A DNA stretch of 64,000 nucleotides, from NCBI RefSeq assembly GCF_017876755.1, contig NZ_JAGIOO010000001.1, positions 5,813,786 through 5,877,785 on the forward strand, read 5' to 3'. The notes under the pieces are model-generated. The model had not been told where the DNA came from. It saw only the letters and a list, made by a program, of their open reading frames with translations, and made no database searches. The DNA is from Crossiella equi. GTDB taxonomy: Bacteria; Actinomycetota; Actinomycetes; Mycobacteriales; Pseudonocardiaceae. A program made the translations under genes and the position numbers. Positions 36,560 through 52,010 of this stretch are shown here, one piece after another; positions within the stretch are counted from its first letter, which is position 1, and every line of letters begins with the position of its first letter.

Positions 36560-37645
36560 GTGCTCGTGGATTTGTTCCAGGACGCCGCCCAGAGCTGCCG
36601 CCAACGGAGCCCGCTCAACCACGCACTGCTGACCGCCGCCGCGCAGGATCTCGCGGCCGGTGGAGTCACGGCGTCGGTCATGGCAGGTTCGGAGCGCGAC
36701 CGCCGCGGCACCGTGCCCGGTCTGCGGTTCGCAGGCTCTCTGCACCGGTTGGTGCTCGAAGGCAAGGCCCCCGGCCTGGCCAAGCACTACCCGAGCGTGG
36801 GTGGCCACACCGACCTCGACAAGCTCTGGACCGACGTGCAGCCGGTGCTCGCCGAGCACGCCGACGAGCTGCGCGCGCTGGTGCGCTCGACCGTCGTGCA
36901 GACCAACGAGCCCGGCCGCACCGCCCCGCTCTTCGGCGGGCTGCTGGTGGCCGCCGACCGCGCCGCCAAGGCCGCCGGGCGGGCCACGCCGTACCCGGTG
37001 CGCCTGCTGGAGATCGGCGCCAGCGGCGGGCTGAACCTGCGCCCGCACCGCGTGGCCTACCAGCTCGCCGACGGCCGGGTGCTGGGCGATCCGCGCAGCC
37101 GCCTGCGCCTGGACCCCGAGTGGACCGGTCTGCCGCCGACCGACCTGGACGTGCCGCTGCGCGTGGTCGACCGCGCGGGCTGCGACCTCAACCCGGTGGA
37201 TGTGTCCACTTTGGATGGTCAGCGACAGCTGTCCTCCTTCATCTGGCCGGACCAGCTCGACCGCTGGCGCCGCCTGCAGCGCGCGATGCGCCTGGCGGTG
37301 GCCGACCCGGTGCGCATCGACCGCTCGCCCGGCCCGGACTGGTTGCGCGAGCACCTCGCCCAGCCGCGGCCCGGGGTGCTCACCGTCGTCTGGCACTCGG
37401 TGGTGTGGCAGTACGTCTCGCCCGCGCAGCGCGCGCAGGGCCGGGCCGTGCTCGCCGAGGCCGCCGAGCGCGCCACCGACGAGTGCCCGCTGGCGCTGCT
37501 GGTCTTCGAGCCCCGCGAACGCGTGGGCGGCCCATTCCGCTTCGACCTGTTGCTGCGGTTGTGGCCCGCCGGAATTTCGCTGCACCTGGGCAGTGGCTCC
37601 GGACATGGGATCCCGTTCACATGGGACGAACGGCGCTGGAGCTGA
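36560..37645 (+). CDS. DUF2332 family protein (copy 1)
   Basis: The 361-residue protein belongs to DUF2332 and has the Rossmann-like motif LLEIGASGGLNLR, then WPDQLDRWRRLQRAM and VVWHSVVWQYVS. The glycine-rich motif recalls SAM-dependent methyltransferases, but no activity is known. A second member of the family lies at 56406-57497. GTG 36560 lies seven bases after TAGCCT (36547-36552), suggesting a leaderless message; the open frame begins at 36503. Confidence 0.8.
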   Translation: MLVDLFQDAAQSCRQRSPLNHALLTAAAQDLAAGGVTASVMAGSERDRRGTVPGLRFAGSLHRLVLEGKAPGLAKHYPSVGGHTDLDKLWTDVQPVLAEHADELRALVRSTVVQTNEPGRTAPLFGGLLVAADRAAKAAGRATPYPVRLLEIGASGGLNLRPHRVAYQLADGRVLGDPRSRLRLDPEWTGLPPTDLDVPLRVVDRAGCDLNPVDVSTLDGQRQLSSFIWPDQLDRWRRLQRAMRLAVADPVRIDRSPGPDWLREHLAQPRPGVLTVVWHSVVWQYVSPAQRAQGRAVLAEAAERATDECPLALLVFEPRERVGGPFRFDLLLRLWPAGISLHLGSGSGHGIPFTWDERRWS

Positions 37646-37660
37646 TCGGGAATCGCTGAT

Positions 37661-37675
37661 AGCCTGCCGGAGGCT
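37661..37675 (+). terminator. Short hairpin after the first DUF2332 gene
   Basis: AGCCT and AGGCT pair around GCCGG, 15 bases after the stop. It is short and could also lie at the 5' end of the next transcript. Confidence 0.3.
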
Positions 37676-37696
37676 TCAGTCGGTTTCGCATGCGTG

Positions 37697-37736
37697 CTAG
37701 GAGGTGATCGCCCATGACTCTCGGTGATCCTCCTAG
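37697..37736 (+). promoter_or_regulatory. Leader hairpin that hides a perfect ribosome site
   Basis: CTAGGAG (37697-37703) and GATC (37706-37709) pair with GATC (37726-37729) and CTCCTAG (37730-37736), leaving a 2-base bulge and a 16-base loop. The stem contains AGGAGGTGATC, which is complementary to the 3' end of 16S rRNA. The loop contains the ATG of an 11-codon ORF. The pairing would block ribosome entry unless it is opened, a typical switch layout. As DNA it could also be an operator. Confidence 0.6.
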
Positions 37737-37749
37737 TAGTCGTCTCTGA
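37714..37749 (+). CDS. Candidate leader peptide MTLGDPPSSRL upstream of the ABC-MgtC operon
   Basis: ATG 37714 follows the best ribosome site in the window (AGGAGGTGATC, 37699-37709) and encodes only 11 residues before TGA at 37747-37749. Codons 5-7 are Asp-Pro-Pro. Runs of acidic residues and proline in short leader ORFs are known to destabilise or stall ribosomes at low Mg2+ or low proline in enterobacterial mgtA and mgtC leaders. Here the downstream operon also ends in mgtC. The DNA of codons 5-8 forms the arm that masks the ribosome site. That this peptide is made and senses Mg2+ is inference. Confidence 0.5.
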   Translation: MTLGDPPSSRL

Positions 37750-37767
37750 CTTCTTCTTCTCTTTTTC

Positions 37768-37796
37768 CCGGTACGCGCTCGTCCGCGCGTAGCCGG
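37768..37796 (+). promoter_or_regulatory. Second leader hairpin before the ABC permease gene
   Basis: CCGGTACGCGC (37768-37778) pairs with GCGCGTAGCCGG (37785-37796), with one bulged C and a six-base loop. A pyrimidine run (TTCTTCTTCTCTTTTTCCC) comes just before it. It lies between the leader ORF and the permease start and may act as an attenuator or as the partner of the first hairpin. Confidence 0.5.
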
Positions 37797-37843
37797 TGAT
37801 TTCTGCTGCCCTTTTCCGGCATTCGCGCAGTTCGGACTTCGCC

Positions 37844-39565
37844 ATGTTCGCTGTCTTCAGCGTGCCCGCACGCCGCCGCACGCTCCTCGTCGACGCCGCC
37901 GTCGCCCTCGGGGTCGGCCTGCTGTTCTACCTGGTCATCCGGGTGGGTTCGGGCACGATGGCCCCGCTCGGCGGGGACGACTCCCTTGACCGGATCAGCA
38001 CCGATCCCTCGGTCCTGCCCTACTACGCCGCCCGCACGCTGCTGCGCATGTTCGCCGCGCTCGCGCTCTCCGTCGTGTTCACCGCGGTGGTCGGTACGCT
38101 CGCCGCGCGGTCCCGCCGGGCGGAAAAGATCATCCTGCCCGCACTCGACATTCTCCAGTCGGTGCCGATTCTCGGATTCCTCTCCGTCACGGTCACCGGA
38201 TTCATGGCGCTTTCGCCCGGTTCCACACTGGGCGTGGAATTCGCCTCGGTGTTCGCCATCTTCACCTCGCAGGCGTGGAACATGGCCTATGCCTGGTACC
38301 AGGCACTGCGGGTGCGGCCGCGCGAGCTCGACGAGGCGGCCACCACGCTCGGCCTCACCCGGTGGCAGCGGTTCTGGCGGCTGGACGCGCCCAGCACCAC
38401 GATCCCGCTGCTGTGGAACGGGATGATGAGCTTCGGTGGCGGCTGGTTCTTCGTGGTCGCCGCCGAGGCGATCAGCGTGGGCAACCGGACGTACGCGTTG
38501 CCCGGCATCGGCAGCTACGTGGCCGCCGCGACCGCGCGCGCCGAAGCTGACCGCCTGCTGCTCGCGGTGGGCACGATGGTGCTGCTGGTGCTCGTGGTGA
38601 ACGTGCTGTTCTGGCGCCCGCTGACCGCGTGGGCGGAGCGGTTCCGCGTGGAGGAGACCGAGGCGGGCGCGGCCCCGCGCAGCCTGGTGCTCGACCTGCT
38701 GCGCCGGGCCAGCCTGCCCCGGCGGCTGGGCGCGGCGCTCGGCCCGGTGGCCGAGGGGCTGGACCGGGCGGCGCGGGTGTTCGGGCGGCCCGGCACCCGG
38801 TGGGCCCCGCCCCGGGCGCGGCGGCGGGCCGGTGACCTGGCGCTGCTGGTGGCCGTGCTGGGCCTGCTGGCCTGGGGCTCGGTGTCCGCGGTGGACTACC
38901 TGGCGGGCACGGTGACCTGGGCGGAGCTCGGGCACGTGGCCTGGCTCGGGCTGGTCACGTTCGCGCGGGTGGTGCCGGTGGTCGTGGTGGCCTCGCTGGT
39001 GTGGGTGCCGCTGGGCGTGTGGATCGGGCTGCACCCCAAGGTCTCCCGCCTGGCCCAGCCGGTGGTGCAGGTGTTCGCCAGCTTCCCGGCGACCTTCCTG
39101 TTCCCGCTGTGCACCGCCTTGTTGATCAGCACCCAGGTGTCCCTGGACTGGGGCGGTGTGCTGCTGATGAGCCTCGGCGCGCAGTGGTACGTGCTGTTCA
39201 ACGTGATCGCCGGGGCCAGCGCGATCCCGGCCGACCTGCGTGAGGCCGCCGCCGACCTCGGGGTGCGCCGGTGGCTGTGGTGGCGGCGGCTGGTGCTGCC
39301 CGCGGTGTTCCCGGCCTGGGTGACCGGTGCGCTGACCGCCGCCGGGGGCGCGTGGAACGCCTCGATCGTCTCCGAGGTGGTCACCTACGGGTCCGACCGG
39401 CTGGAGGCCACCGGGCTCGGCGCGTACATCTCGACCGCGACCGCCGCCTCGGACTTCCCGCACCTCCTCGTCGGGGTGGCGGTGATGAGCGCCTACGTGA
39501 CCGCCCTCAACAGCCTCTGCTGGCGCCCCCTGCACGCCTTCGCGCAGCGCCGCTTCAGCCTCTGA
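37844..39565 (+). CDS. Fused double-domain ABC permease (NitT/TauT-like)
   Basis: The 573-residue membrane protein contains two permease halves, each with an ATPase-docking loop: ELDEAATTLGLTRWQRFWRL in the first half and DLREAAADLGVRRWLWWRRL in the second. It thus provides both membrane subunits of a nitrate/sulfonate/taurine-type importer in one chain. No substrate-binding protein gene is nearby, so the substrate is not known. The open frame starts at GTG 37796, inside the hairpin; ATG 37844 is preferred. Neither start has a good ribosome site, which makes control by the leader likely. Confidence 0.86.
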   Translation: MFAVFSVPARRRTLLVDAAVALGVGLLFYLVIRVGSGTMAPLGGDDSLDRISTDPSVLPYYAARTLLRMFAALALSVVFTAVVGTLAARSRRAEKIILPALDILQSVPILGFLSVTVTGFMALSPGSTLGVEFASVFAIFTSQAWNMAYAWYQALRVRPRELDEAATTLGLTRWQRFWRLDAPSTTIPLLWNGMMSFGGGWFFVVAAEAISVGNRTYALPGIGSYVAAATARAEADRLLLAVGTMVLLVLVVNVLFWRPLTAWAERFRVEETEAGAAPRSLVLDLLRRASLPRRLGAALGPVAEGLDRAARVFGRPGTRWAPPRARRRAGDLALLVAVLGLLAWGSVSAVDYLAGTVTWAELGHVAWLGLVTFARVVPVVVVASLVWVPLGVWIGLHPKVSRLAQPVVQVFASFPATFLFPLCTALLISTQVSLDWGGVLLMSLGAQWYVLFNVIAGASAIPADLREAAADLGVRRWLWWRRLVLPAVFPAWVTGALTAAGGAWNASIVSEVVTYGSDRLEATGLGAYISTATAASDFPHLLVGVAVMSAYVTALNSLCWRPLHAFAQRRFSL

Positions 39566-39583
39566 CCGTTCAGGAGAACTCCC

Positions 39584-40849
39584 ATGACCATCGTGGCACT
39601 CGAGCACGTCCACAAGGACTTCGGCGGGCACCCGGTGCTGGCCGACGTCAGCCTCCAGCTGCGCGCGGGTGAGGTCGTCGCCCTGCTCGGCAAGTCCGGT
39701 TCCGGCAAGTCGACGCTGCTGCGCACGATCGCCGGGCTGGTGGAACCCACCTCGGGGCGCGTCACCTACCGGGGTGAGACGCTGCGCGGACCGAACCCGG
39801 GCACCGCGATGGTGTTCCAGAGCTTCGCGCTGCTGCCCTGGCTGACCGTGCGGGACAACGTCGAGCTGGGCCTGCGGGCCCGGGGCGTGCGGCGGGCCGA
39901 GCGCAGGCGCCGGGCCGAGGCGGTGATCGACCTCATCGGTCTGGACGGCTTCGCCGGGGCCTACCCGAAGGAGCTCTCCGGCGGTATGCGCCAGCGGGTC
40001 GGCTTCGCCCGCGCGCTGGTGCTGGAACCGGACGCGCTGCTGATGGACGAGCCGTTCTCCGCGCTGGACGTGCTGACCGCGGAGAACCTGCGCACCGAGC
40101 TGATGGCGCTGTGGGGCAACGCGCGCTTCCCGACGCGGACCATCTGCGTGGTCACGCACAACATCGAGGAGGCCGTGCTGCTGGCCGACCGGGTGCTGGT
40201 GCTCGGCGCGAACCCGGGGCGGATCACCGAGGAGATCACGGTGCCGCTGACACGGCCGAGGGACCGCCGGGGCGCCGGGTTCCAGGCCGTGGTGGACCGG
40301 ATCTACCGCGCGCTCACCGGGTCCGCGCTCGACCGCGAGCTGCCCGATCCGCACACCCCGGTGCGGCGGCCGCTGCCGGTGGCCAGTGTCGGCGGGCTGG
40401 CCGGTCTGGTCGAGCTGGTCGACGGCAGCGGTGGCCGGGCCGAGCTGCCGGAGCTGGCGGCCGAGCTGGCGTTCGAGGTGGACGACCTGATGCCGCTGGT
40501 GGACGCGGCCCGGCTGCTCGGGCTGGTCGAGGTGGCGGGCGCGGGGGTGCACCTGACCGCCGAGGGCCAGGCCTGGGCGGGCGCGGACATCCCGAGGAGC
40601 AAGGAGCGGTTCGCCGCGCTCGCCGAGGCGAACGCCCCGCTGGTCGGCATGATCACGCACGCGCTGCGCACCAGCCGCACGGGCCGGTTGCGCCAGTCCT
40701 TCTTCCTGGACCTGCTCCAGCGCGGTTTCACCCAGCCCGAGGCGCTGCGGCAGCTCGCCGTGGCCGTGGACTGGGGCCGGTACGGCGAGCTGTTCGACTT
40801 CGACGCGGTGGCGCACGAGCTGGTGCTGGAGAACGGAGCCCGGTCATGA
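39584..40849 (+). CDS. ABC transporter ATPase with C-terminal AAA-associated domain
   Basis: The 421-residue protein has an ATPase domain with Walker A GKSGSGKST, signature LSGGMRQR, Walker B LLMDEPFSALD and switch THNIEEA. A C-terminal winged-helix-like extension (about 265-421, LAGLVELVDGSGGRAELPEL) matches the AAA-associated C-terminal domain found in NitT/TauT-like ATPases without a usual binding protein. It energises the fused permease 18 bases upstream. Its stop overlaps the mgtC start (ATGA), which couples the two. Confidence 0.88.
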   Translation: MTIVALEHVHKDFGGHPVLADVSLQLRAGEVVALLGKSGSGKSTLLRTIAGLVEPTSGRVTYRGETLRGPNPGTAMVFQSFALLPWLTVRDNVELGLRARGVRRAERRRRAEAVIDLIGLDGFAGAYPKELSGGMRQRVGFARALVLEPDALLMDEPFSALDVLTAENLRTELMALWGNARFPTRTICVVTHNIEEAVLLADRVLVLGANPGRITEEITVPLTRPRDRRGAGFQAVVDRIYRALTGSALDRELPDPHTPVRRPLPVASVGGLAGLVELVDGSGGRAELPELAAELAFEVDDLMPLVDAARLLGLVEVAGAGVHLTAEGQAWAGADIPRSKERFAALAEANAPLVGMITHALRTSRTGRLRQSFFLDLLQRGFTQPEALRQLAVAVDWGRYGELFDFDAVAHELVLENGARS

Positions 40850-41550
40850 CCCTGCTGTGGTGGGAGGTGGGCGCCCGGCTGGGCGCGGCCCTGGTCCTGG
40901 GCGCGGCGATCGGCCTGGAGCGCCAGTGGCGCGCCCGCCTGGCTGGCCTGCGCACCAACGCCCTGGTCGCCACGGGCGCCTGCCTGTTCGTACTGCTGAG
41001 CCAGCTGACCCCGGGCGAGGGCAGTCCGACCCGCATCGCGGCCCAGGTCGTCTCGGGCATCGGTTTCCTGGGCGCGGGCGTGATCATCCGCGACGGCGCC
41101 TCGCTGCGGGGCATCAACACGGCGGCCACGATCTGGGGCGCGGCGGGGGTGGGCTGCCTGGCGGGCGCGGGCCTGTACCCGCACGCCGCGGCGGGCGCCG
41201 CCACGATCGTCCTGGCCAACATCGTCCTGCGGGCCCTGGCCCGCAAGGTCGACCGGACCCAACCGGACCCGGACCGCCACTACCGCTACGACTTCAAGGC
41301 GGTCTGCCGCGACACCGAGGAACCCCACATCCGGGCCCTGGTCGTCCAGGCGGTCACCGCGGCGGGCTTCACCCTCCATGGCCTGGAGAGCGAGGACCTG
41401 ACCACCCCGGGCCGGACCGAGGTCACCGCCCGCCTGGCCGCCACGGGCAAGCAGGGCGGCGACCTGGAACACGCGGTGAGCCGCCTGAGCCTGGAGCCGG
41501 GGGTGACCGCGGTGAGCTGGCGGGTGGCCAACCCGGACCCGGACGTCTGA
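40846..41550 (+). CDS. mgtC: MgtC/SapB family membrane protein
   Basis: The 234-residue protein has the MgtC N-terminal membrane domain (LGAAIGLERQWRARLAGLRTNALVA, shortened here to AIGLERQWRARLAGLRTN; VVSGIGFLGAGVIIRDG; GINTAATIWGAAGVG) and a soluble ACT-like C-terminal domain (from about 145). MgtC proteins help bacteria grow in low Mg2+ and inside phagocytes, probably by controlling ATP synthase or phosphate uptake. Here the gene is coupled to an ABC importer (ATGA overlap), an unusual partnership. The convergent PKS gene ends only eight bases later. Confidence 0.88.
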   Translation: MTLLWWEVGARLGAALVLGAAIGLERQWRARLAGLRTNALVATGACLFVLLSQLTPGEGSPTRIAAQVVSGIGFLGAGVIIRDGASLRGINTAATIWGAAGVGCLAGAGLYPHAAAGAATIVLANIVLRALARKVDRTQPDPDRHYRYDFKAVCRDTEEPHIRALVVQAVTAAGFTLHGLESEDLTTPGRTEVTARLAATGKQGGDLEHAVSRLSLEPGVTAVSWRVANPDPDV

Positions 41551-41558
41551 TCCCCCGG

Positions 41559-48046
<6,488 letters not shown>

Positions 48047-48050
<4 letters not shown>

Positions 48051-49801
48051 GACAGCTCCCCGTACGCGCCGGACAGGTACTGCTCGCGGGTCGCGGCCCG
48101 CGCGATCTTGCCGCTGGACGTGCGCCGCACCTTGCCCGGCGGGACCAGGCGGAAGTCCGCCAGCCGCAGGTCGTGGTGCGCGGACACGGCCTGCCGCACC
48201 GCGAGTGCGACCACCGCGGGGTCGCGGTCCTCCGGCGCCACGTGCCGGGAGTACTCCGCGACCACCACCACGCGCTCGGCCTCGCCGTCGGCCAGCGCGA
48301 ACGCGGCCACGTAGTCGCGGCGGACCGCCGGGTGTGCCTCGTGCACGGTGCCCTCGAGGTCCTGCGGGTAGTGGTTCTTGCCGTCGATGATGATCAGGTC
48401 CTTGGCGCGTCCGGTGATGAACAGCTCGCCGTCGACGAGCGCGCCCAGGTCGCCCGTGCGCAGCCAGCCCCGCCGCGGGGCGTTGGCCGGGCCGTCGGTG
48501 AGCTGCCCGTCGAAGCTGTCCGCGGACTCCTCCGGCTTCTGCCAGTAGCCGTCGGCCACGTTGGGGCCGTGCACCCAGACCTCGCCGACCTCGCCCTCGG
48601 GCAGCGTGACCCCGGTGGCGGGCTCGACCACGAGCACCTGGAGCGCGATGCCGGTGCCCGCGCCGACCAGCCGCAGCGCGGTGTCCGCCTCACCGCGCAC
48701 CACGCGGCCCTCGGCCAGCTCGGCGCGGTCCACCGGCAGCACGGTCGGTCCGGCCGCACCGGTGGCCGTGACGTACACGGTGGCCTCGGCCAGGCCGTAG
48801 GACGGGCGGTGCGCCTCGGGGGCCAGCCCGGCCGGGCCGAAGGCGGCGTTGAACCGCTCGATCGTCTTGGCCCGCACAGGTTCCGAGCCGTTGATCATGA
48901 CGCGGACCCCGGACAGGTCCACAGTGGACTTGAACTCCGCACTGGTGCGCGCGACCGCGTAGTCGTAGGCGAAGTTCGGCGCCGCGGTCAGCGTGTCCGG
49001 GTGCGCGGCGAGCTGCCGCAGCCAGCGCTCCGGCCGTTGCAGGAAGGCGAACGGCGTGCAGAACACCGAGTGCGCGCCGAGCAGCACCGGCACCGCCAGC
49101 AGCGACATCAGGCCCATGTCGTGGAAGAACGGGATCCAGCCGGAGAACGTCCAGCCCTGGTCCGCACCGTAGGCGGCGGCGATCTGCGCGGAGTTCACCA
49201 CCAGGTTCCGGTGCGTGATCACCGCACCGCTGGGCGCGCGGGTGGAGCCGGAGGTGTACTGGAGGTAGGCCGGGTCGTCCATGGACACCAGGGCGGGGCG
49301 GAAGCCCACCGCGGCCAGCGGGTCGACCTTGTCCACGGCCAGGACCTGCTTGGGGCGCGGGGCCAGCTCGCCGTCCAGCAGCTTCCGCACCTGAGGCAGC
49401 GCGTCCTCGGTGGCCAGCCACACCTCGGGGTCGCAGTCGCCCAGGGCGCCGACCAGGCGCGAGCCGTGCAGGCTGACCTCCGGCGCGAACAGCGGCACCC
49501 CGATCACCCCGGCGTAGAGGCAGCCGAGGAAGCCGACCACGTAGTTGAGGTCGTGCGGGGTCAGGATCGCCACCCGCGCGCCCGGTGCGGTCTCCTGGCG
49601 CAGCCGTGCGGCCAGGGCCCGGGCGCGCACGTCCAGCTGGCGCCAGGTCACGGTGTGCGGAACACCCTCGCGGTCCTGGTTGTGGTCGACGAAGGTGAAG
49701 GCCGGTCGGTCGCTGTCGGCGTTCCGGTGCAGAAACCCGGTCAGCGGCATCGACCCGGTGAAGTCGTGCTGCTCGCGCACGGCGAATTCGATGCGGTTCA
49801 T
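48047..49801 (-). CDS. Fatty acyl-AMP ligase (FadD32-like)
   Basis: The 584-residue adenylate-forming enzyme has the ATP motif YTSGSTRAPSGAVITHRN, the GWIPFFHDMG and YGLAEAT blocks and GWLRTGDLG with FITGRAKDLIIIDGKNHYPQD. The layout is that of fatty acyl-AMP ligases, which activate a fatty acid as acyl-AMP and pass it to an ACP rather than to CoA. The TGA overlaps the PKS ATG (ATGA), so both enzymes are made together and the PKS N-terminal ACP is the likely acceptor. I chose ATG 49801; the open frame goes back to 49933 over poorly coding sequence. Confidence 0.92.
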
Positions 49802-49943
49802 CGGGGAACTCACCCTTTTCGGGGGGAAGGGGCGGGAGTTTGTGGCCGTGCATCGTCGAAAGGCCGGTGTGCGCCCATTGTTTGAACCGAAAGCCTGGAT
49901 TGGCAACCCACCTGTGGGTGTGAACCCCGGCACCCGTCGGAAC

Positions 49944-50786
49944 CTACTTTCGTAGTACCTCGGAAAGTATCGGCAACGCGGTTTCCAGTTCCCGTCGCCA
50001 ATACGGCCAGGTGTGCGTGCCCGAGTACGTGTGCAGGGTGGCCGGGATACCCAGTCCGGCCAGCCGCGCGGCGAAGTCCACGGTGCCCGGGCCGATGATC
50101 CACTCCAGCACCGAGCCTCCGGAGAACCGGCGGTCGAATATTCCTCGGCGACCGTCGCCGGTGGCCAGGTAGAGGCTGGTGCCGCGCAGCAGCTCGGCGT
50201 CGCGGAAGGGGTCCTCGGCCTGCCAGTGTTCCCACGAGGACCACAGTGAACTGGCCTTTTCTCCCTCGCGGCGCAGCATCGCGCGGGTGAAGGCGGGCAT
50301 GCCGCGGCGCGTGGTGTGCAGCAGTCCGCTGAAGCTGGCCAGGCCCTGGAAGAAGCCCGGGTGCCGCTGCGCGCCGCGCACCACGCCGTAGCCGCCCATG
50401 GACACCCCGATGCCGATCCGGCGCCGGTTCGCGCGGTAATGCTTTTCCAGCAGGTGGGGGAGTTCGCGGAAGTGGAAGTCGTCCCAGTGTGGGATCGTTC
50501 CCATTCGATCGGGTGCCAGCCAGTCGCTGTACAAACCGACCCGGCCGCCCGGTGGTTGCACCACGAGCAGGTCCAGTTGTTCGGTCAGCCGCAGGACATC
50601 CGTTTCGCGCAGCCAACAGGTATGGTCATCGCCCGCGCCGTGCAGCAGGTGCAGCACCGGCCAGTCCCGATCGCCCTTGTGCCAATTCCCGGGAACGAGC
50701 ACAGTGAGCTCGATCTCCCGGCGCAGCGCGGTCGATTCCAGCCGGATGTCGACGATCCGTTGGTCCCGCCAGCGTTCGGCGTGCAT
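49944..50786 (-). CDS. Antigen-85/esterase-D fold hydrolase or acyltransferase
   Basis: The 280-residue alpha/beta hydrolase has the nucleophile elbow GVSMGGYG (Ser near 137) and a late His in SGTHTWPYW, as in the Esterase (PF00756) family that includes mycolyltransferases of the antigen 85 complex. No signal peptide is visible, so unlike antigen 85 it seems cytoplasmic. It could transfer or hydrolyse the acyl product of the PKS; this is inferred from its place 142 bases before the ligase gene on the same strand. ATG 50786 follows AGAGGTGATGTC. Confidence 0.82.
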   Translation of the reverse strand: MHAERWRDQRIVDIRLESTALRREIELTVLVPGNWHKGDRDWPVLHLLHGAGDDHTCWLRETDVLRLTEQLDLLVVQPPGGRVGLYSDWLAPDRMGTIPHWDDFHFRELPHLLEKHYRANRRRIGIGVSMGGYGVVRGAQRHPGFFQGLASFSGLLHTTRRGMPAFTRAMLRREGEKASSLWSSWEHWQAEDPFRDAELLRGTSLYLATGDGRRGIFDRRFSGGSVLEWIIGPGTVDFAARLAGLGIPATLHTYSGTHTWPYWRRELETALPILSEVLRK

Positions 50787-50828
50787 GACATCACCTCTTC
50801 ACTCGCCGTCAATCGTTAGGAGCCGGAA

Positions 50829-52010
50829 TTGGCCCGCTCGCCCTGGCCCACCCTCGTCGCGGTGGCCGTCGGCTCGGTGATGACCGGCGTGGACGGCACC
50901 GCGCTCACCATCGCCGGACCGGACCTCGCCACCGACCTCGGCGCGTCCGTCACCGGCCTGTCCTGGGTGGCCAACGCCTACCTGCTGGCCACCGCGCTGG
51001 CCCTGCTGCCCGCGGGCGCGCTCGCCGACCGCTTCGGCCGCCGCGCGGTGTTCCTGTGCGGGGTCACCGGGTTCACGCTCGTCTCGCTGGCCCTCGCGCT
51101 CGCGGACTCGGTCTGGCTGGTGATCACCCTGCGCGCGGTGCAGGGCCTGTTCAGCGCGCTGCTGCAACCGGCCGCGCTGGCCCTGCTGCGGGCCGCCTTC
51201 CCGCCGCGCCTGCTCGGTCTGGCCGTGGGCGTGTGGGGTGCGGTGGCCGCGCTCGGCCTGGCCGCCGGACCGCTGCTCGGCGGGCTCCTGGTCGCGGCGG
51301 GCGGCTGGCGGGCGATCTTCCTGGTCAACCTGCCGGTCGGCGCGCTGGCCGTGCTGCTGGCCGCCCTGCTGGTGGCCGAGTCCCGCGCGCCCCGGGCACT
51401 CCGGCCACGCGCGGTGCTGGACCTGGTGCGGCCCAAGGCCTTCCAAGCGGGCGTCGCACTGGTCGCGGTGGTCTTCGGCGCCCTGTTCGGGGTGCTGTTC
51501 CTGCTCACGCTCTTCCTCCAGGACCTGCGTGGCCTCGACCCGGTCACCGCCGGCCTGTGGCTGATGCCGGTGACCGGGATCGTGGTGCTGAGCGCCCCGC
51601 TCGGCGGCGCGGTCACCAAGGCGCTGGGCCCGCTGCCGCCCACCGCGGCCGGACTGGTGCTGCTGGCCGCCGGGCTGTTCGCCATGGCCGGGCTGGACGC
51701 CGGGTCCGGCGCGGTCGAGGTCGCCCTGGCCACCTGCCCGGTCGGCCTGGGCGGCGGCCTCGCGCTGGTCGCGGCCACCGAGGCGCTGCTGGCCACCGCC
51801 CCGCCCAGTGCGGCGGGACTGGCCTCGGCCGTGCAGCAGGTGGCCGGTCAGCTCGGTGGCCTGCTCGGCATCGCGGTGGTCGGCGCGCTGCTGACCGCGG
51901 GCAGCGGTTTCACCGCCGGGCTGCACACCGCGGTCGTGGTGGCCGGGGTGCTGGTCATCGGGAGCGCACCGCTGGCGGTGCTGCTGCGAGGCGGCTCGGC
52001 CACCAGATGA
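50829..52010 (+). CDS. MFS drug/metabolite exporter (DHA2-like)
   Basis: The 393-residue membrane protein has about twelve helices, the MFS loop motif GALADRFGRRAVFL after helix 2, and the exporter motif GPLLGGLLVAAGGWRAIFLVN (in two parts, LAAGPLLGGLL and GGWRAIFLVN). It is a proton-driven exporter. It is divergent from the esterase gene and may export a product or protect the cell; this is unproven. The TTG start at 50829 follows AGGAG (50818-50822). Its 3' end overlaps the convergent MMPL gene by 56 bases. Confidence 0.85.
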   Translation: MARSPWPTLVAVAVGSVMTGVDGTALTIAGPDLATDLGASVTGLSWVANAYLLATALALLPAGALADRFGRRAVFLCGVTGFTLVSLALALADSVWLVITLRAVQGLFSALLQPAALALLRAAFPPRLLGLAVGVWGAVAALGLAAGPLLGGLLVAAGGWRAIFLVNLPVGALAVLLAALLVAESRAPRALRPRAVLDLVRPKAFQAGVALVAVVFGALFGVLFLLTLFLQDLRGLDPVTAGLWLMPVTGIVVLSAPLGGAVTKALGPLPPTAAGLVLLAAGLFAMAGLDAGSGAVEVALATCPVGLGGGLALVAATEALLATAPPSAAGLASAVQQVAGQLGGLLGIAVVGALLTAGSGFTAGLHTAVVVAGVLVIGSAPLAVLLRGGSATR

